From: Sphingobacteriales bacterium | Lineage (GTDB): Bacteria; Bacteroidota; Bacteroidia; Chitinophagales; JADIYW01 | DNA: 64,000 nt | Assembly: GCA_016699615.1 (NCBI GenBank) | Contig: CP064984.1 | Span: 1,426,001-1,490,000, forward strand | Direction of reading: 5' to 3' | In this document: positions 1-8,056 of the stretch, piece by piece | Numbering within the stretch: the first letter of the stretch is position 1 | How the letters are laid out: each line of letters starts with the position of its first letter | The notes under the pieces: model-generated | Told to the model about the DNA's origin: nothing | What the model saw: the letters and a program-made list of their open reading frames with translations, nothing else | Databases searched by the model: none | Program-made: the position numbers and the translations under genes

Positions 1-2
1 AA

Positions 3-1205
3 TCTATACAAACTACTGATGATAGAATAAAAAATCAAGCAACAATTACTGCATTTGCAGCATTTATGGCAAGCAAAAAAACAATTGATGCAAATACCGA
101 AAATACAGTATATGATTATCTAAATAATAATAAAGACGAAACAGTACAAGGATACATCTATGAAGTTTTGGGCAACAGATACCTAAAGCAAAAAAGCTAC
201 GCAAAGGCATTTTTATGTCACAATGATTTCTCAGGCTTGTATAAGTCATTAGATATTCAGGTAATAAATGATTTAATTACATTTTACAATCAACCCAATA
301 AAAATAAATTTGAAACAGAATTGTGTGCAAAAGAAAACAAAAACGCACTTTCCTATCTATACGAATTAAAAGGAACTTATTATCTAAAAAATGATGACTT
401 AGAAAACGCATTAATTTGGTTCAAAAAAATTCCACCAACACTAAAATTCCTTACAGATATTGAATATAGTTATGAAAACGACATATACAAAGAAATAGTA
501 CACGAAACGGAAGGCTTTAATGGATATAGTAATATCTCACCAAAAATATTTAGCAACGGAATAAGACCATATTTTGAAGATGATGTAAATACAGCAATGA
601 CTGATGTACTATACAAAACAACAGATTTTAGTTTTATTCCAGATGTTCTAAACAAATTACAACTAACAGAAATACTCATCAAACTAAAAAAGATGGCAGC
701 AGAAAATAACGAGCTGAGTGCAAAAGCAAACTATCTATTAGGCAACTATTATTACAACATATCAGCTTTCGGATATTTTAGAAACATCATGTATTACGAA
801 ACAGGCAACTACTATTTATCTAATATCTATTCATACACAAACAACAAACCGAATGATTTAGTAAATCCATACAATTACAATGGCGGCACAGGATTTGTCT
901 ATCAAAATCAGTTGCAAAAATCGTTCGATTGTTATATGAAAACAGCAACACAAGCTATCAATAGTGAGTTAAAAGCAAGAGCAACATTCCAAGCATCAAA
1001 AATTGAGTTAGACAATCTTTATATCAAAGACAACAAAGAACAATCTCAATACTATTATCCAAGCTTTTGGGAAAAGCCTTATGTACAATATTCTGAAGTA
1101 AACAGACCATTGTTCAAAATCTTAAAAACGAAATACGCAGACACCAAATATTTTGCTCAGATAAAAAGTAACTGTTTGTATTTCAAATATTACTTAAATA
1201 ATTAG
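3..1205 (+). CDS. TPR-like hypothetical protein, 5' end cut by window edge
   Basis: The reading frame is open to the first bases of the window, with about 21 further residues before the first ATG at 66, so the true start probably lies outside. The visible part (about 400 residues) is rich in Tyr, Asn and Lys. It contains helical segments spaced like tetratricopeptide repeats (for example YLYELKGTYYLKNDDLENAL near residue 115 of the visible protein and ANYLLGNYYYNIS further on). I do not recognise a named family. The gene ends 17 bases before the pyrD ATG and may be cotranscribed with it. A periplasmic or protein-interaction role is only a guess from the repeats. Confidence 0.7.
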   Translation, partial: SIQTTDDRIKNQATITAFAAFMASKKTIDANTENTVYDYLNNNKDETVQGYIYEVLGNRYLKQKSYAKAFLCHNDFSGLYKSLDIQVINDLITFYNQPNKNKFETELCAKENKNALSYLYELKGTYYLKNDDLENALIWFKKIPPTLKFLTDIEYSYENDIYKEIVHETEGFNGYSNISPKIFSNGIRPYFEDDVNTAMTDVLYKTTDFSFIPDVLNKLQLTEILIKLKKMAAENNELSAKANYLLGNYYYNISAFGYFRNIMYYETGNYYLSNIYSYTNNKPNDLVNPYNYNGGTGFVYQNQLQKSFDCYMKTATQAINSELKARATFQASKIELDNLYIKDNKEQSQYYYPSFWEKPYVQYSEVNRPLFKILKTKYADTKYFAQIKSNCLYFKYYLNN

Positions 1206-1222
1206 TATTATTGCGAACCAAT

Positions 1223-2263
1223 ATGTATCAAATTCTAAAATTCTTTTTGTTCCAATTAGATGCAGAAAAAGCACACCATCTTACATTAAATTTACTAAAG
1301 ACAATCACTAAAATTCCTTTTGTAAAAAGTATTCTAAAGTTTTTGTATCAAAAAAAGGATAAAAAATTAGAAAGAAATATTTTTGGATTACAGTTTAAAA
1401 ATCCAGTTGGGTTAGCAGCAGGCTTAGACAAAAATGCATCATGCATCGATGGATTAGCAGCATTAGGCTTCGGCTTTGTAGAAGTAGGAACAACCACACC
1501 ATTAGCGCAAGACGGCAACGACAAACCACGATTATTTAGGTTAATCAAAGACCAAGCAATTATCAATAGAATGGGATTTAACAACGATGGCGCAGAAAAA
1601 ATAAAGTCGAATATATTAGCATCACAAGCATACAAAAACAAAAACATAATAATTGGTGGAAATATCGGAAAAAATAAAAATACACCAAACGAGAAAGCAA
1701 ATGAAGATTATATCAAATGCTTTAATACATTGTACGATGTAGTGGATTATTTTGTAGTAAACATCAGTTCGCCAAACACACCAAACCTACGAGATTTGCA
1801 AGACAAAGAGCCATTAAAAAACCTATTATTAGAAGTACAAAAAATCAACCAGACCAAAGCAAAACCAAAACCATTATTACTAAAAATAGCACCAGATTTA
1901 ACTTCATCGCAATTAGACGATATTATAGAAGTAGTAACAGAAACAAAATTAGATGGCATTATTGCAACCAATACAACAATATCTAGAAATAATCTAACTA
2001 CATCAGCAAATGTCGTAGAGCAAATTGGCAATGGTGGATTGAGTGGAAAACCCATCACACAACAATCAACAGAAGTAATAAAATACATTGCACAAAAAAC
2101 AAATCAACAAATACCAATTATTGCAGTTGGCGGCATCATGACAGCACAAGATGCCATAGATAAATTAAATGCAGGCGCAGCATTAGTACAAATCTACACA
2201 GGATTCGTGTACAACGGACCAAGTCTAATCAAAGAAATAAATCAAAAAATTTCAAAACAATAG
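1223..2263 (+). CDS. pyrD: Dihydroorotate dehydrogenase (quinone), class 2
   Basis: Oxidises dihydroorotate to orotate in de novo pyrimidine synthesis, passing electrons to quinone at the membrane. Motifs in order: an N-terminal membrane-binding helix region (FLFQLDAEKAHH), FKNPVGLAAGLDKN, VEVGTTTP, NRMGFNN, NISSPNT with the class 2 catalytic Ser, LLKIAPDL, GGLSGKP and IPIIAVGGI, then a C-terminal FMN phosphate-binding segment. At 346 residues it has the usual class 2 length. A TTG at 1211 would add four residues. I chose the ATG at 1223 because M-Y-x-x-L followed by the LD(A/P)E(K/R)AHH helix is the usual start of this family. Confidence 0.96.
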   Translation: MYQILKFFLFQLDAEKAHHLTLNLLKTITKIPFVKSILKFLYQKKDKKLERNIFGLQFKNPVGLAAGLDKNASCIDGLAALGFGFVEVGTTTPLAQDGNDKPRLFRLIKDQAIINRMGFNNDGAEKIKSNILASQAYKNKNIIIGGNIGKNKNTPNEKANEDYIKCFNTLYDVVDYFVVNISSPNTPNLRDLQDKEPLKNLLLEVQKINQTKAKPKPLLLKIAPDLTSSQLDDIIEVVTETKLDGIIATNTTISRNNLTTSANVVEQIGNGGLSGKPITQQSTEVIKYIAQKTNQQIPIIAVGGIMTAQDAIDKLNAGAALVQIYTGFVYNGPSLIKEINQKISKQ

Positions 2264-2301
2264 ATTAACCAAGCTAACAATTATTATATCGCAAAAATTA
2301 A

Positions 2302-2309
2302 TACTTTTG
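2302..2309 (+). promoter_or_regulatory. TAnnTTTG promoter box upstream of hisS
   Basis: TACTTTTG matches the Bacteroidota -7 element TAnnTTTG. It lies 19 bases before the hisS ATG, giving a short leader of about 14-16 bases. No clear -33 TTG is seen at the expected distance. Confidence 0.55.
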
Positions 2310-2328
2310 TAGATTAGTAAATTCGATA

Positions 2329-3636
2329 ATGATTCAACCAAGAATATTTAAAGGCGCAAGAGATTTTTTGCCAGAACAAATGCTACACAGAGAACATATT
2401 GTAGCAACCATGCGTCAAATTTTTAAAAAATATGGCTACGCACCAATAGAAACACCAGCAATTGAATATTTAGATATTCTAACTGGAAAATACGGCGAAG
2501 AAGCAGACAGATTAATTTATAAACTAAATTACAAAACTGGAACAAAAGATGAAGCAGCATTACATTACGATTTAACAGTGCCATTCTCACGAATGGTAGC
2601 CATGAATAATGATTTGCCAGTACCATTCAAAAGATACCAAATACAACCAGTTTGGCGTGCAGACAGACCACAACCACACCAAGGAAGATTTAGAGAGTTT
2701 TATCAATGCGATGTAGATTGTGTAGGCACAGCTTCAATGCTGATAGAAGCAGAACTAATTGCCATCACCTACGAAGTATTAGCAAGCTTACAAATTCCAG
2801 ATTTTTTAATAAAAATTAATAACAGAAAAATTCTAAATGGAATAACACAATACATAGGTTTAGACGAAACTTATGTTGGTGATATTTGTATTTCTATTGA
2901 TAAATTAGATAAAGTAGCTTGGAGCGAAGTAGCAGCAGAATTAGCATCAAAAAAAATTGATACAACAGCAATTCAAAAATTACATCAACTACTTTCTAAA
3001 GAAATTAATCTACAACAATTAAAAACAGAATTGGCAGAAATTGCAATTGCACAAGAAGGCATTTCAGAACTAGAAGAAATATTCAAATACTTAGAAGTAT
3101 TGGGCATTCCAAACCAATATTATACATTCGATATAAGCTTGGCACGTGGCTTAGATTATTACACAGGACCAATATTTGAAACCAAATTACCCAAACATCC
3201 ACACATTGGCTCACTCAATGGTGGCGGACGTTACAATGGATTAATAGCATCATTTGGTGGAAGAGATTTGCCAGCAGTTGGCACATCATTAGGATTAGAT
3301 AGAATCTTTACAGCCATGCAACAATTAAATTTATTGCAAGAGGTAAAAACATCTACACAAGTATTAGTAGCAAATTTTGGAGACGATACACTTGATGCAG
3401 CTTTAAAATTAGTCAAAGAATTAAGAGCCAATAATATTAATACAGAACTGTATCCTGAATCTACAAAGATGAAAAAACAATTCGCTTATTGCGATAAGAA
3501 ACAAATTCCTTTTATGGCAATTTTGGGCGGAGATGAAATAAAACAAGAAAAAATCACGCTGAAAAACATGAGCAAAAGCGAACAACAAACATATACATTT
3601 GATGAAGCATTAAGTATAATTCGTAATAGCATTTAA
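2329..3636 (+). CDS. hisS: Histidyl-tRNA synthetase
   Basis: Charges tRNA-His with histidine using ATP in the cytoplasm. It is a class II synthetase of 435 residues. The N-terminus (IFKGARDFLPEQM) is typical, followed by motif 2 (VWRADRPQPHQGRFREFYQC), the histidine-specific stretch GLDYYTGPIFE, GGGRYNGL, and motif 3 (AVGTSLGLDRI). A C-terminal anticodon-binding alpha/beta domain covers roughly residues 340-430. The gene has its own TAnnTTTG box and is followed two bases later by the sirtuin gene, so the two are probably cotranscribed. Confidence 0.97.
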   Translation: MIQPRIFKGARDFLPEQMLHREHIVATMRQIFKKYGYAPIETPAIEYLDILTGKYGEEADRLIYKLNYKTGTKDEAALHYDLTVPFSRMVAMNNDLPVPFKRYQIQPVWRADRPQPHQGRFREFYQCDVDCVGTASMLIEAELIAITYEVLASLQIPDFLIKINNRKILNGITQYIGLDETYVGDICISIDKLDKVAWSEVAAELASKKIDTTAIQKLHQLLSKEINLQQLKTELAEIAIAQEGISELEEIFKYLEVLGIPNQYYTFDISLARGLDYYTGPIFETKLPKHPHIGSLNGGGRYNGLIASFGGRDLPAVGTSLGLDRIFTAMQQLNLLQEVKTSTQVLVANFGDDTLDAALKLVKELRANNINTELYPESTKMKKQFAYCDKKQIPFMAILGGDEIKQEKITLKNMSKSEQQTYTFDEALSIIRNSI

Positions 3637-3638
3637 TA

Positions 3639-4319
3639 ATGAAAACAATTGTTGTATTGTCTGGAGCTGGAATAAGTGCCGAAAGTGGCATAAAAACTTT
3701 TAGAGACAGCGATGGACTTTGGGAAAACCATAGAATTGAAGATGTAGCCACTTTTGATGCTTGGCAAAGAAACCCAACATTAGTTTTAGAATTTTACAAC
3801 CAAAGAAGAAAGCAATTGCATGAGTGTGTACCCAACAAAGCACACCAACATTTGGCAGCATTAGAAGAAAAATATAATGTACAAATTGTAACACAAAACA
3901 TAGATGATTTGCACGAAAGAGCAGGCTCAACAAATGTGTTGCATCTACACGGAGAATTATTTAAAGTAAGAAGTACAGTAGATGAAAAACTGATATACGA
4001 TTGGAAGTCAGATTTGAACCTTGGCGATTTGTGTGAAAAAAAATCGCAACTAAGACCACATATTGTTTGGTTTGGCGAGCAAGTACCAATGATAGAAGTA
4101 GCAGCAGAAATATGCAGAAAAGCAGATATATTTATTGTAATAGGCACATCATTAGTGGTATATCCAGCAGCAGGTTTGGTACATTACACAGATTTTACGG
4201 TGCCAAAGTATATAATAGATCCAAACCAACCAATTATGTATGATGCACAAAACAAACACTACATACCCAAAAAAGCCACAGAAGGCATGCAAGATTTATT
4301 TGACCAGTTGATGAAATAA
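3639..4319 (+). CDS. Sirtuin, class III NAD-dependent protein deacylase (CobB/SIRT5 type)
   Basis: Predicted to remove acyl groups from lysines using NAD. Visible motifs are GAGISAESGI (residues 9-18), TQNIDDLH (85-92) and HLHGE with catalytic His104. The pair Tyr53 and Arg56 in YNQRR matches the Tyr-x-x-Arg motif that marks succinyl/malonyl-lysine preference in SIRT5-like enzymes. The zinc-ribbon module, which normally has two CxxC pairs, has only one Cys (C132) here, so the metal site appears lost. At 226 residues it is a compact sirtuin. It starts two bases after the hisS stop. Confidence 0.92.
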   Translation: MKTIVVLSGAGISAESGIKTFRDSDGLWENHRIEDVATFDAWQRNPTLVLEFYNQRRKQLHECVPNKAHQHLAALEEKYNVQIVTQNIDDLHERAGSTNVLHLHGELFKVRSTVDEKLIYDWKSDLNLGDLCEKKSQLRPHIVWFGEQVPMIEVAAEICRKADIFIVIGTSLVVYPAAGLVHYTDFTVPKYIIDPNQPIMYDAQNKHYIPKKATEGMQDLFDQLMK

Positions 4320-4403
4320 TTTTTAGTTTTATTTATAAAAGTAAGACATTCTTTCTACATCTTCATTATTTTATATCATAGCTTACATATTGAATGTTTC
4401 ATT

Positions 4404-4868
4404 ATGAAATTAACACTTGTATTTTCAACCATTTTAATATTCATTTTACAAGCATGTAGTAATCAATCTAAGGATGAGTATAATTCAAAACATAGAATTA
4501 ATTATAGCATCTATTTTTTTACAGATATTAGGCTAGATACAACAAAGTTTGAAGTAATAACAGATTCTATTCACAATACAGAAGGTGCTTTTGATGTTGA
4601 CTACAGTTGGTTTGTAAAACTTAAGTTTGATAGTATATATTTTGAGAACTTAAAGAATGAAATTAGAGCATCTAATAATTTTAATACAAATAAAAGTGAA
4701 TTTGATGATAATTGGAAACTAATTGATTCAAATATTTTAGGAATTTGGCTCATTGATACAACCAATATTAGATTTGTTCAGAAACCAGTAAAATATAATC
4801 CTGAATCAAAATGGCTATCTATTGATACAGTTACTAAAGTACTTGAGCTAGAATTAATTCATCTATAA
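4404..4868 (+). CDS. Hypothetical lipoprotein
   Basis: Short 154-residue protein with a lipoprotein signal peptide: MKLTLVFSTILIFI followed by lipobox LQAC at about residue 18, then a Ser/Asn-rich linker. The mature part is acidic with several Trp and Phe residues and no motif I recognise. It stands alone with no close neighbour on its strand downstream. The 4.9 kb accessory block begins just after it. Confidence 0.75.
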   Translation: MKLTLVFSTILIFILQACSNQSKDEYNSKHRINYSIYFFTDIRLDTTKFEVITDSIHNTEGAFDVDYSWFVKLKFDSIYFENLKNEIRASNNFNTNKSEFDDNWKLIDSNILGIWLIDTTNIRFVQKPVKYNPESKWLSIDTVTKVLELELIHL

Positions 4869-4902
4869 TTTCTGTGCCTTTCTTGGTTCTTAGAACTAAA
4901 TA

Positions 4903-4931
4903 GTGTTTATTCAATAATTGTAAACTTTTTA
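4903..4931. repeat. 29-bp direct repeat, left copy
   Basis: AGTGTTTATTC... to ...AAACTTTTT matches 6660-6688 at 27 of 29 positions and includes a perfect 22-bp core (4907-4928). The two copies bracket one gene, the AlbA_2 ATPase. Confidence 0.75.
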
Positions 4932-5090
4932 ATCCAATACAGAGACCAATCGCTTTTTTGAGGCTTATTTTTATTTGTACATTATTAAATTCCTTTTACT
5001 TGTCAAATGAGCATCAAATAGTAAATAGTTGATAATTAATGTTTTAAATTGATTGAATATATGTTTTATCAAATAACCATCAAATAAAAA

Positions 5091-6536
5091 TTAAGCCCAA
5101 AATGGGACATAACTTCTGTGTTTTCGTGATTTACTTTCAGGATCATCTTCTTTAATCATATTAGCCTCAAATGTATCTTTTATAATTCTAGAAGCAATAG
5201 CTGCATTTTTGTCATCAATAGAGAAGCGTTCTCTAAGACTTTGGTTAGACATTTTTTCATTAGATACCCATTTTAAACAAGAATGCTGATAACAAGCTCT
5301 AATTTTTTCTTTTTTATCAAGGTCATTTAGTGTTTTATAGCTAAAGATAGTTACCCTTGTTCTATTTTCATCTGAAATGACATTGATAGGTGGCAATTGA
5401 TACAATTCATTATAGAAAATTACTTTGTCTAAACCACTGCCTTTTTCTTCACAAAAGCCCATTCTACGCATCATATCTGCTAACTTTTCGTTTCGTGAAA
5501 TGTAGGAATCAATAAACCTATCAGTAGTTATTAATGGATTACCAGGGTTTGATATTTCTATCCTATCACTAAAAATCTCTATCATAGGAAACCCTTTAAC
5601 CAATAAATCTTGGTGAATTAATGCATTGGCAACTATCTCTCTTATTGCAATTTCAGGATACATCCTTGATTCTTTTCGTAATGCTTTACCTATTTCTTCA
5701 TTGGCAGGCAATTGACTGTTTATCCATTCTACTAAACCTAAAAACCCAAGGGCATAGCCTTTTGCACCAATTTGTTCTCTAATAGTTTCTACTTTATTAT
5801 TTCCTTTATACACAATTACCCTTACAGATTTTCTTTCAATTGTTTCAAAATCTGGTAAGTTTTTTGCAAATAGAATAGCACCAAGATTTGTAATGGCATA
5901 GCCTTGAGATTTTACTATTAAATTTTCATTCAAAAATTTTTCAATAACGCCTAATTGGTTAGAAGGATAAGGTAATTTCATTAAATCAAAATATGTCTCT
6001 GTACTCAATAGTTGAATTACATCACTGGCATTCAAATTATCTTTGGCTATTTCTTGCTCAAAAGGATTTGTTTTCTTTCGCCAAATTTTCGCTTCTTTCT
6101 CAGGAAATTCTGCCAATTTTCTTGTTATACTTCCTACTCTAATATATGCATTGTGCAAAAAATCTACAGGCTTGGTTTTCGCTGCTGGAATTACGAAAAT
6201 TGCAATATTTCGATTTTCATCAAAGGAAAATTCATAGATACTAAAATCTATACGTGGGTTTAGACGTTGCAAGATCCAATGTTCTATAACTTCGTTGCCT
6301 TTCTTGTGTTGCTTAGGTTTGAATGTTGTACCTTTTATAATATGTGATTTGTCTTCTACACCAAAAACCAAATATCCAAAATCTTGATTTACAATTGCTG
6401 CTCCATTGGCTAATGCTGAAATGCGTTCTCCTATCTCATCTTCAGAATGAAAATTAAGTTTAAACTCTACCCATTCACTTTCGTATGGTTGTTTAACTAA
6501 ATTTTTCAATAACTCAATGAGTTGTTTTTCGTTCAT
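5091..6536 (-). CDS. AlbA_2 (Schlafen-like) domain and GHKL ATPase protein
   Basis: Protein of the COG2865 type, often annotated as a transcriptional regulator or ATP-dependent DNA-binding protein and common in defence-rich accessory regions. Residues 1-130 form the AlbA_2 domain (ESEWVEFKLNF, LANGAAIVNQDFGYLVFGV). Residues about 290-390 form a histidine-kinase-like ATPase fold (AIREIVANALIHQD, then IEISNPGNPL, then GSGLDKV). A helical C-terminal region of about 90 residues follows and could be a winged helix. A TAnnTTTG box sits 23 bases upstream. The gene is alone between two 29-bp direct repeats, which suggests it arrived as a unit. Its exact target is unknown. Confidence 0.85.
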   Translation of the reverse strand: MNEKQLIELLKNLVKQPYESEWVEFKLNFHSEDEIGERISALANGAAIVNQDFGYLVFGVEDKSHIIKGTTFKPKQHKKGNEVIEHWILQRLNPRIDFSIYEFSFDENRNIAIFVIPAAKTKPVDFLHNAYIRVGSITRKLAEFPEKEAKIWRKKTNPFEQEIAKDNLNASDVIQLLSTETYFDLMKLPYPSNQLGVIEKFLNENLIVKSQGYAITNLGAILFAKNLPDFETIERKSVRVIVYKGNNKVETIREQIGAKGYALGFLGLVEWINSQLPANEEIGKALRKESRMYPEIAIREIVANALIHQDLLVKGFPMIEIFSDRIEISNPGNPLITTDRFIDSYISRNEKLADMMRRMGFCEEKGSGLDKVIFYNELYQLPPINVISDENRTRVTIFSYKTLNDLDKKEKIRACYQHSCLKWVSNEKMSNQSLRERFSIDDKNAAIASRIIKDTFEANMIKEDDPESKSRKHRSYVPFWA

Positions 6537-6558
6537 TTTGCTATTATAAATTAAGTTG

Positions 6559-6566
6559 CAAATTTA
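6559..6566 (-). promoter_or_regulatory. TAnnTTTG promoter box of the AlbA_2 gene
   Basis: On the minus strand this reads TAAATTTG, followed by C, 22 bases before the ATG at 6536. No convincing -33 element was found. Confidence 0.45.
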
Positions 6567-6659
6567 CAATTATTTTATGGGTACTTTGCATTATGTCGTG
6601 TTAGAAGTTATTTTTATTTTAGAAGATTTGACTTCTTTTCAAAAATATAAACTTATATC

Positions 6660-6688
6660 AGTATTTATTCAATAATTGTAAACTTCTT
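6660..6688. repeat. 29-bp direct repeat, right copy
   Basis: Second copy of the repeat at 4903-4931 (27 of 29 identical). The IS1182-like remnant starts about 13 bases to its right, so this copy lies exactly at the junction between the AlbA_2 unit and the attC-like array. Confidence 0.75.
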
Positions 6689-6700
6689 TGGGACGACACA

Positions 6701-6953
6701 AGCTATAATTTACAGAAATACCTGTTCTTTAATAAGCCAAAGCGGAAAATAGAAGCATTAAGCCTTAGCAAAAGCAATAAAACTGCAAAAAACAGTCTAA
6801 AAAAGCAAATAGAAGCCTATGTTTTTACAAGAAGCGCCACCAGATACCAGATAACAAGAGTAAAGTAAATAACCATATATTAATACTAATAATATATTAT
6901 ATATAAATTATGTAAAATTGCCACCAAAAATACCACGTTGTGCAACTGCCACC
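6701..6953 (+). mobile_element. 3' remnant of an IS1182-like element
   Basis: This segment is close to the last 250 bases of the two full copies at 8057-9842 and 11087-12872. It holds the transposase C-terminal codons (KYLFFNKPKR-like) and the right terminal repeat with core ACGTTGTGCAAC at 6935-6946, ending CTGCCACC. The rest of the element, including the left end, is missing. Like the full copies, its right end is followed two bases later by TGTTAGC, an attC-like core. Confidence 0.85.
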
Positions 6954-6957
6954 CTTG

Positions 6958-7935
6958 TTAGCTGTTGTTATATTTTTCGTGAAGTTCAATCGCTATTTTT
7001 AATTCAGCTTCTAAATCGTAAATAATTTTGTTTTGTTCAAAGTCAAAATTACTAGTTGTTATAATCATTGGCGATACTTTAATTAGGTCTTCTGTTAGTA
7101 CATTATTTGTGTCATAGTTCGTCTCTGCAATATCGTAAACAGTAATTTTGTTTAACTGCAATTTGTCAAATACACAATCATTAAATATAGCTAAATTTGT
7201 CAAACCATATTCCATTCTTACACTCGGGTAACAAACTGCATCTATTTTAAAGCCATTCTTGTCCGGGTTTTGCTGTATAAGTCTTGATGAATAGTTCGCA
7301 GAAAATAGATAATTCTGTTTTTCATCGTCCGAAACCTTTTTCATATACTGCTCGGTTAAGAAAAATATTAATTCATCAAATACTTCAACAAGTTCTGGGT
7401 TAATTTCCTTTTTCGATTGAAGCCAAGCATCATAAGCACCTGAACTTTCTTTATTTGTTGTAGTAAGTGTCGGATGAAAAATATAGTGTGTATTAAGTTT
7501 TTCCCCTGGTTTTATTTCCCATTCACTAACGGTTATTAAATCGCCAACTTCAGGTCTTGTTTCCCAAATAGCAGTTTTGAAATCTAAAGCGGAATAGAAA
7601 ACGCTTTCTCCTTTTAAATTACATCTTCCGTGATTAGATTTACCAACAGGTGGTCCAACCAAATCTGTAACTTTTTGAAGTTTTACTTTCTGTCCGCCAT
7701 AGAGATATTTATTATTTGTTACCCTAAAAAGTTTGGTTGGATATGTGTCTGCAAAAAGTGTAAAAATGACATTCTGAAACTTAATAAATTCAGCTTTTAA
7801 GTTGTCAAATTCTTGTTCAGTCAGTTTGTGAAGTCCGTTGTCACTTAACTTTCTAAAATAGTCAAGTTTTTCCTTGACATCTTTTGCAGAATTATATTTA
7901 TGGATTTTGTAGTCGATAACAACTTGTTCTATCAC
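6958..7935 (-). CDS. RES-domain protein (possible NAD-degrading toxin)
   Basis: The central region holds the RES signature: LFRVTNNKYLYGG, GRCNLKGESVFYSALD, AIWETRPEVGD and YPSVRMEYGLTNLAIF. These carry the conserved Arg, Glu and Ser. Known RES toxins degrade NAD and are usually paired with a Xre-type antitoxin; none is present here. The N-terminal 90 residues are helical. The open frame runs up to a GTG at 7974, but its first residues come from the attC-like repeat, so I chose the GTG at 7935 just after the core site. The start is uncertain. The stop codon lies inside the following CTAAC core, as in a gene cassette. Confidence 0.8.
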   Translation of the reverse strand: MIEQVVIDYKIHKYNSAKDVKEKLDYFRKLSDNGLHKLTEQEFDNLKAEFIKFQNVIFTLFADTYPTKLFRVTNNKYLYGGQKVKLQKVTDLVGPPVGKSNHGRCNLKGESVFYSALDFKTAIWETRPEVGDLITVSEWEIKPGEKLNTHYIFHPTLTTTNKESSGAYDAWLQSKKEINPELVEVFDELIFFLTEQYMKKVSDDEKQNYLFSANYSSRLIQQNPDKNGFKIDAVCYPSVRMEYGLTNLAIFNDCVFDKLQLNKITVYDIAETNYDTNNVLTEDLIKVSPMIITTSNFDFEQNKIIYDLEAELKIAIELHEKYNNS

Positions 7936-7939
7936 ATCG

Positions 7940-8056
7940 GTTGACGGCTTGGCGATGTGGCGGATTTTTAGCACAAAAGTTCGGTAGAATTACTGCTGTT
8001 GAACCTTGCACAAAAGTTTCATAGAAGCACTTCAGCCCGCCATTTTGCCAAACTGC
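7940..8056 (-). repeat. attC-like structured site, interrupted by IS copy 1
   Basis: Two outer arms can pair imperfectly: 7948-7963 (TTGGCGATGTGGCGG region) with 8036-8052 (CCCGCCATTTTGCCAA). The segment between them is poorly conserved. A degenerate core (GTCAACC on the minus strand) sits next to the RES gene start. The other end is cut by the left end of the IS at about 8057. This is the arrangement expected for an integron attC site split by an insertion. Confidence 0.5.
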
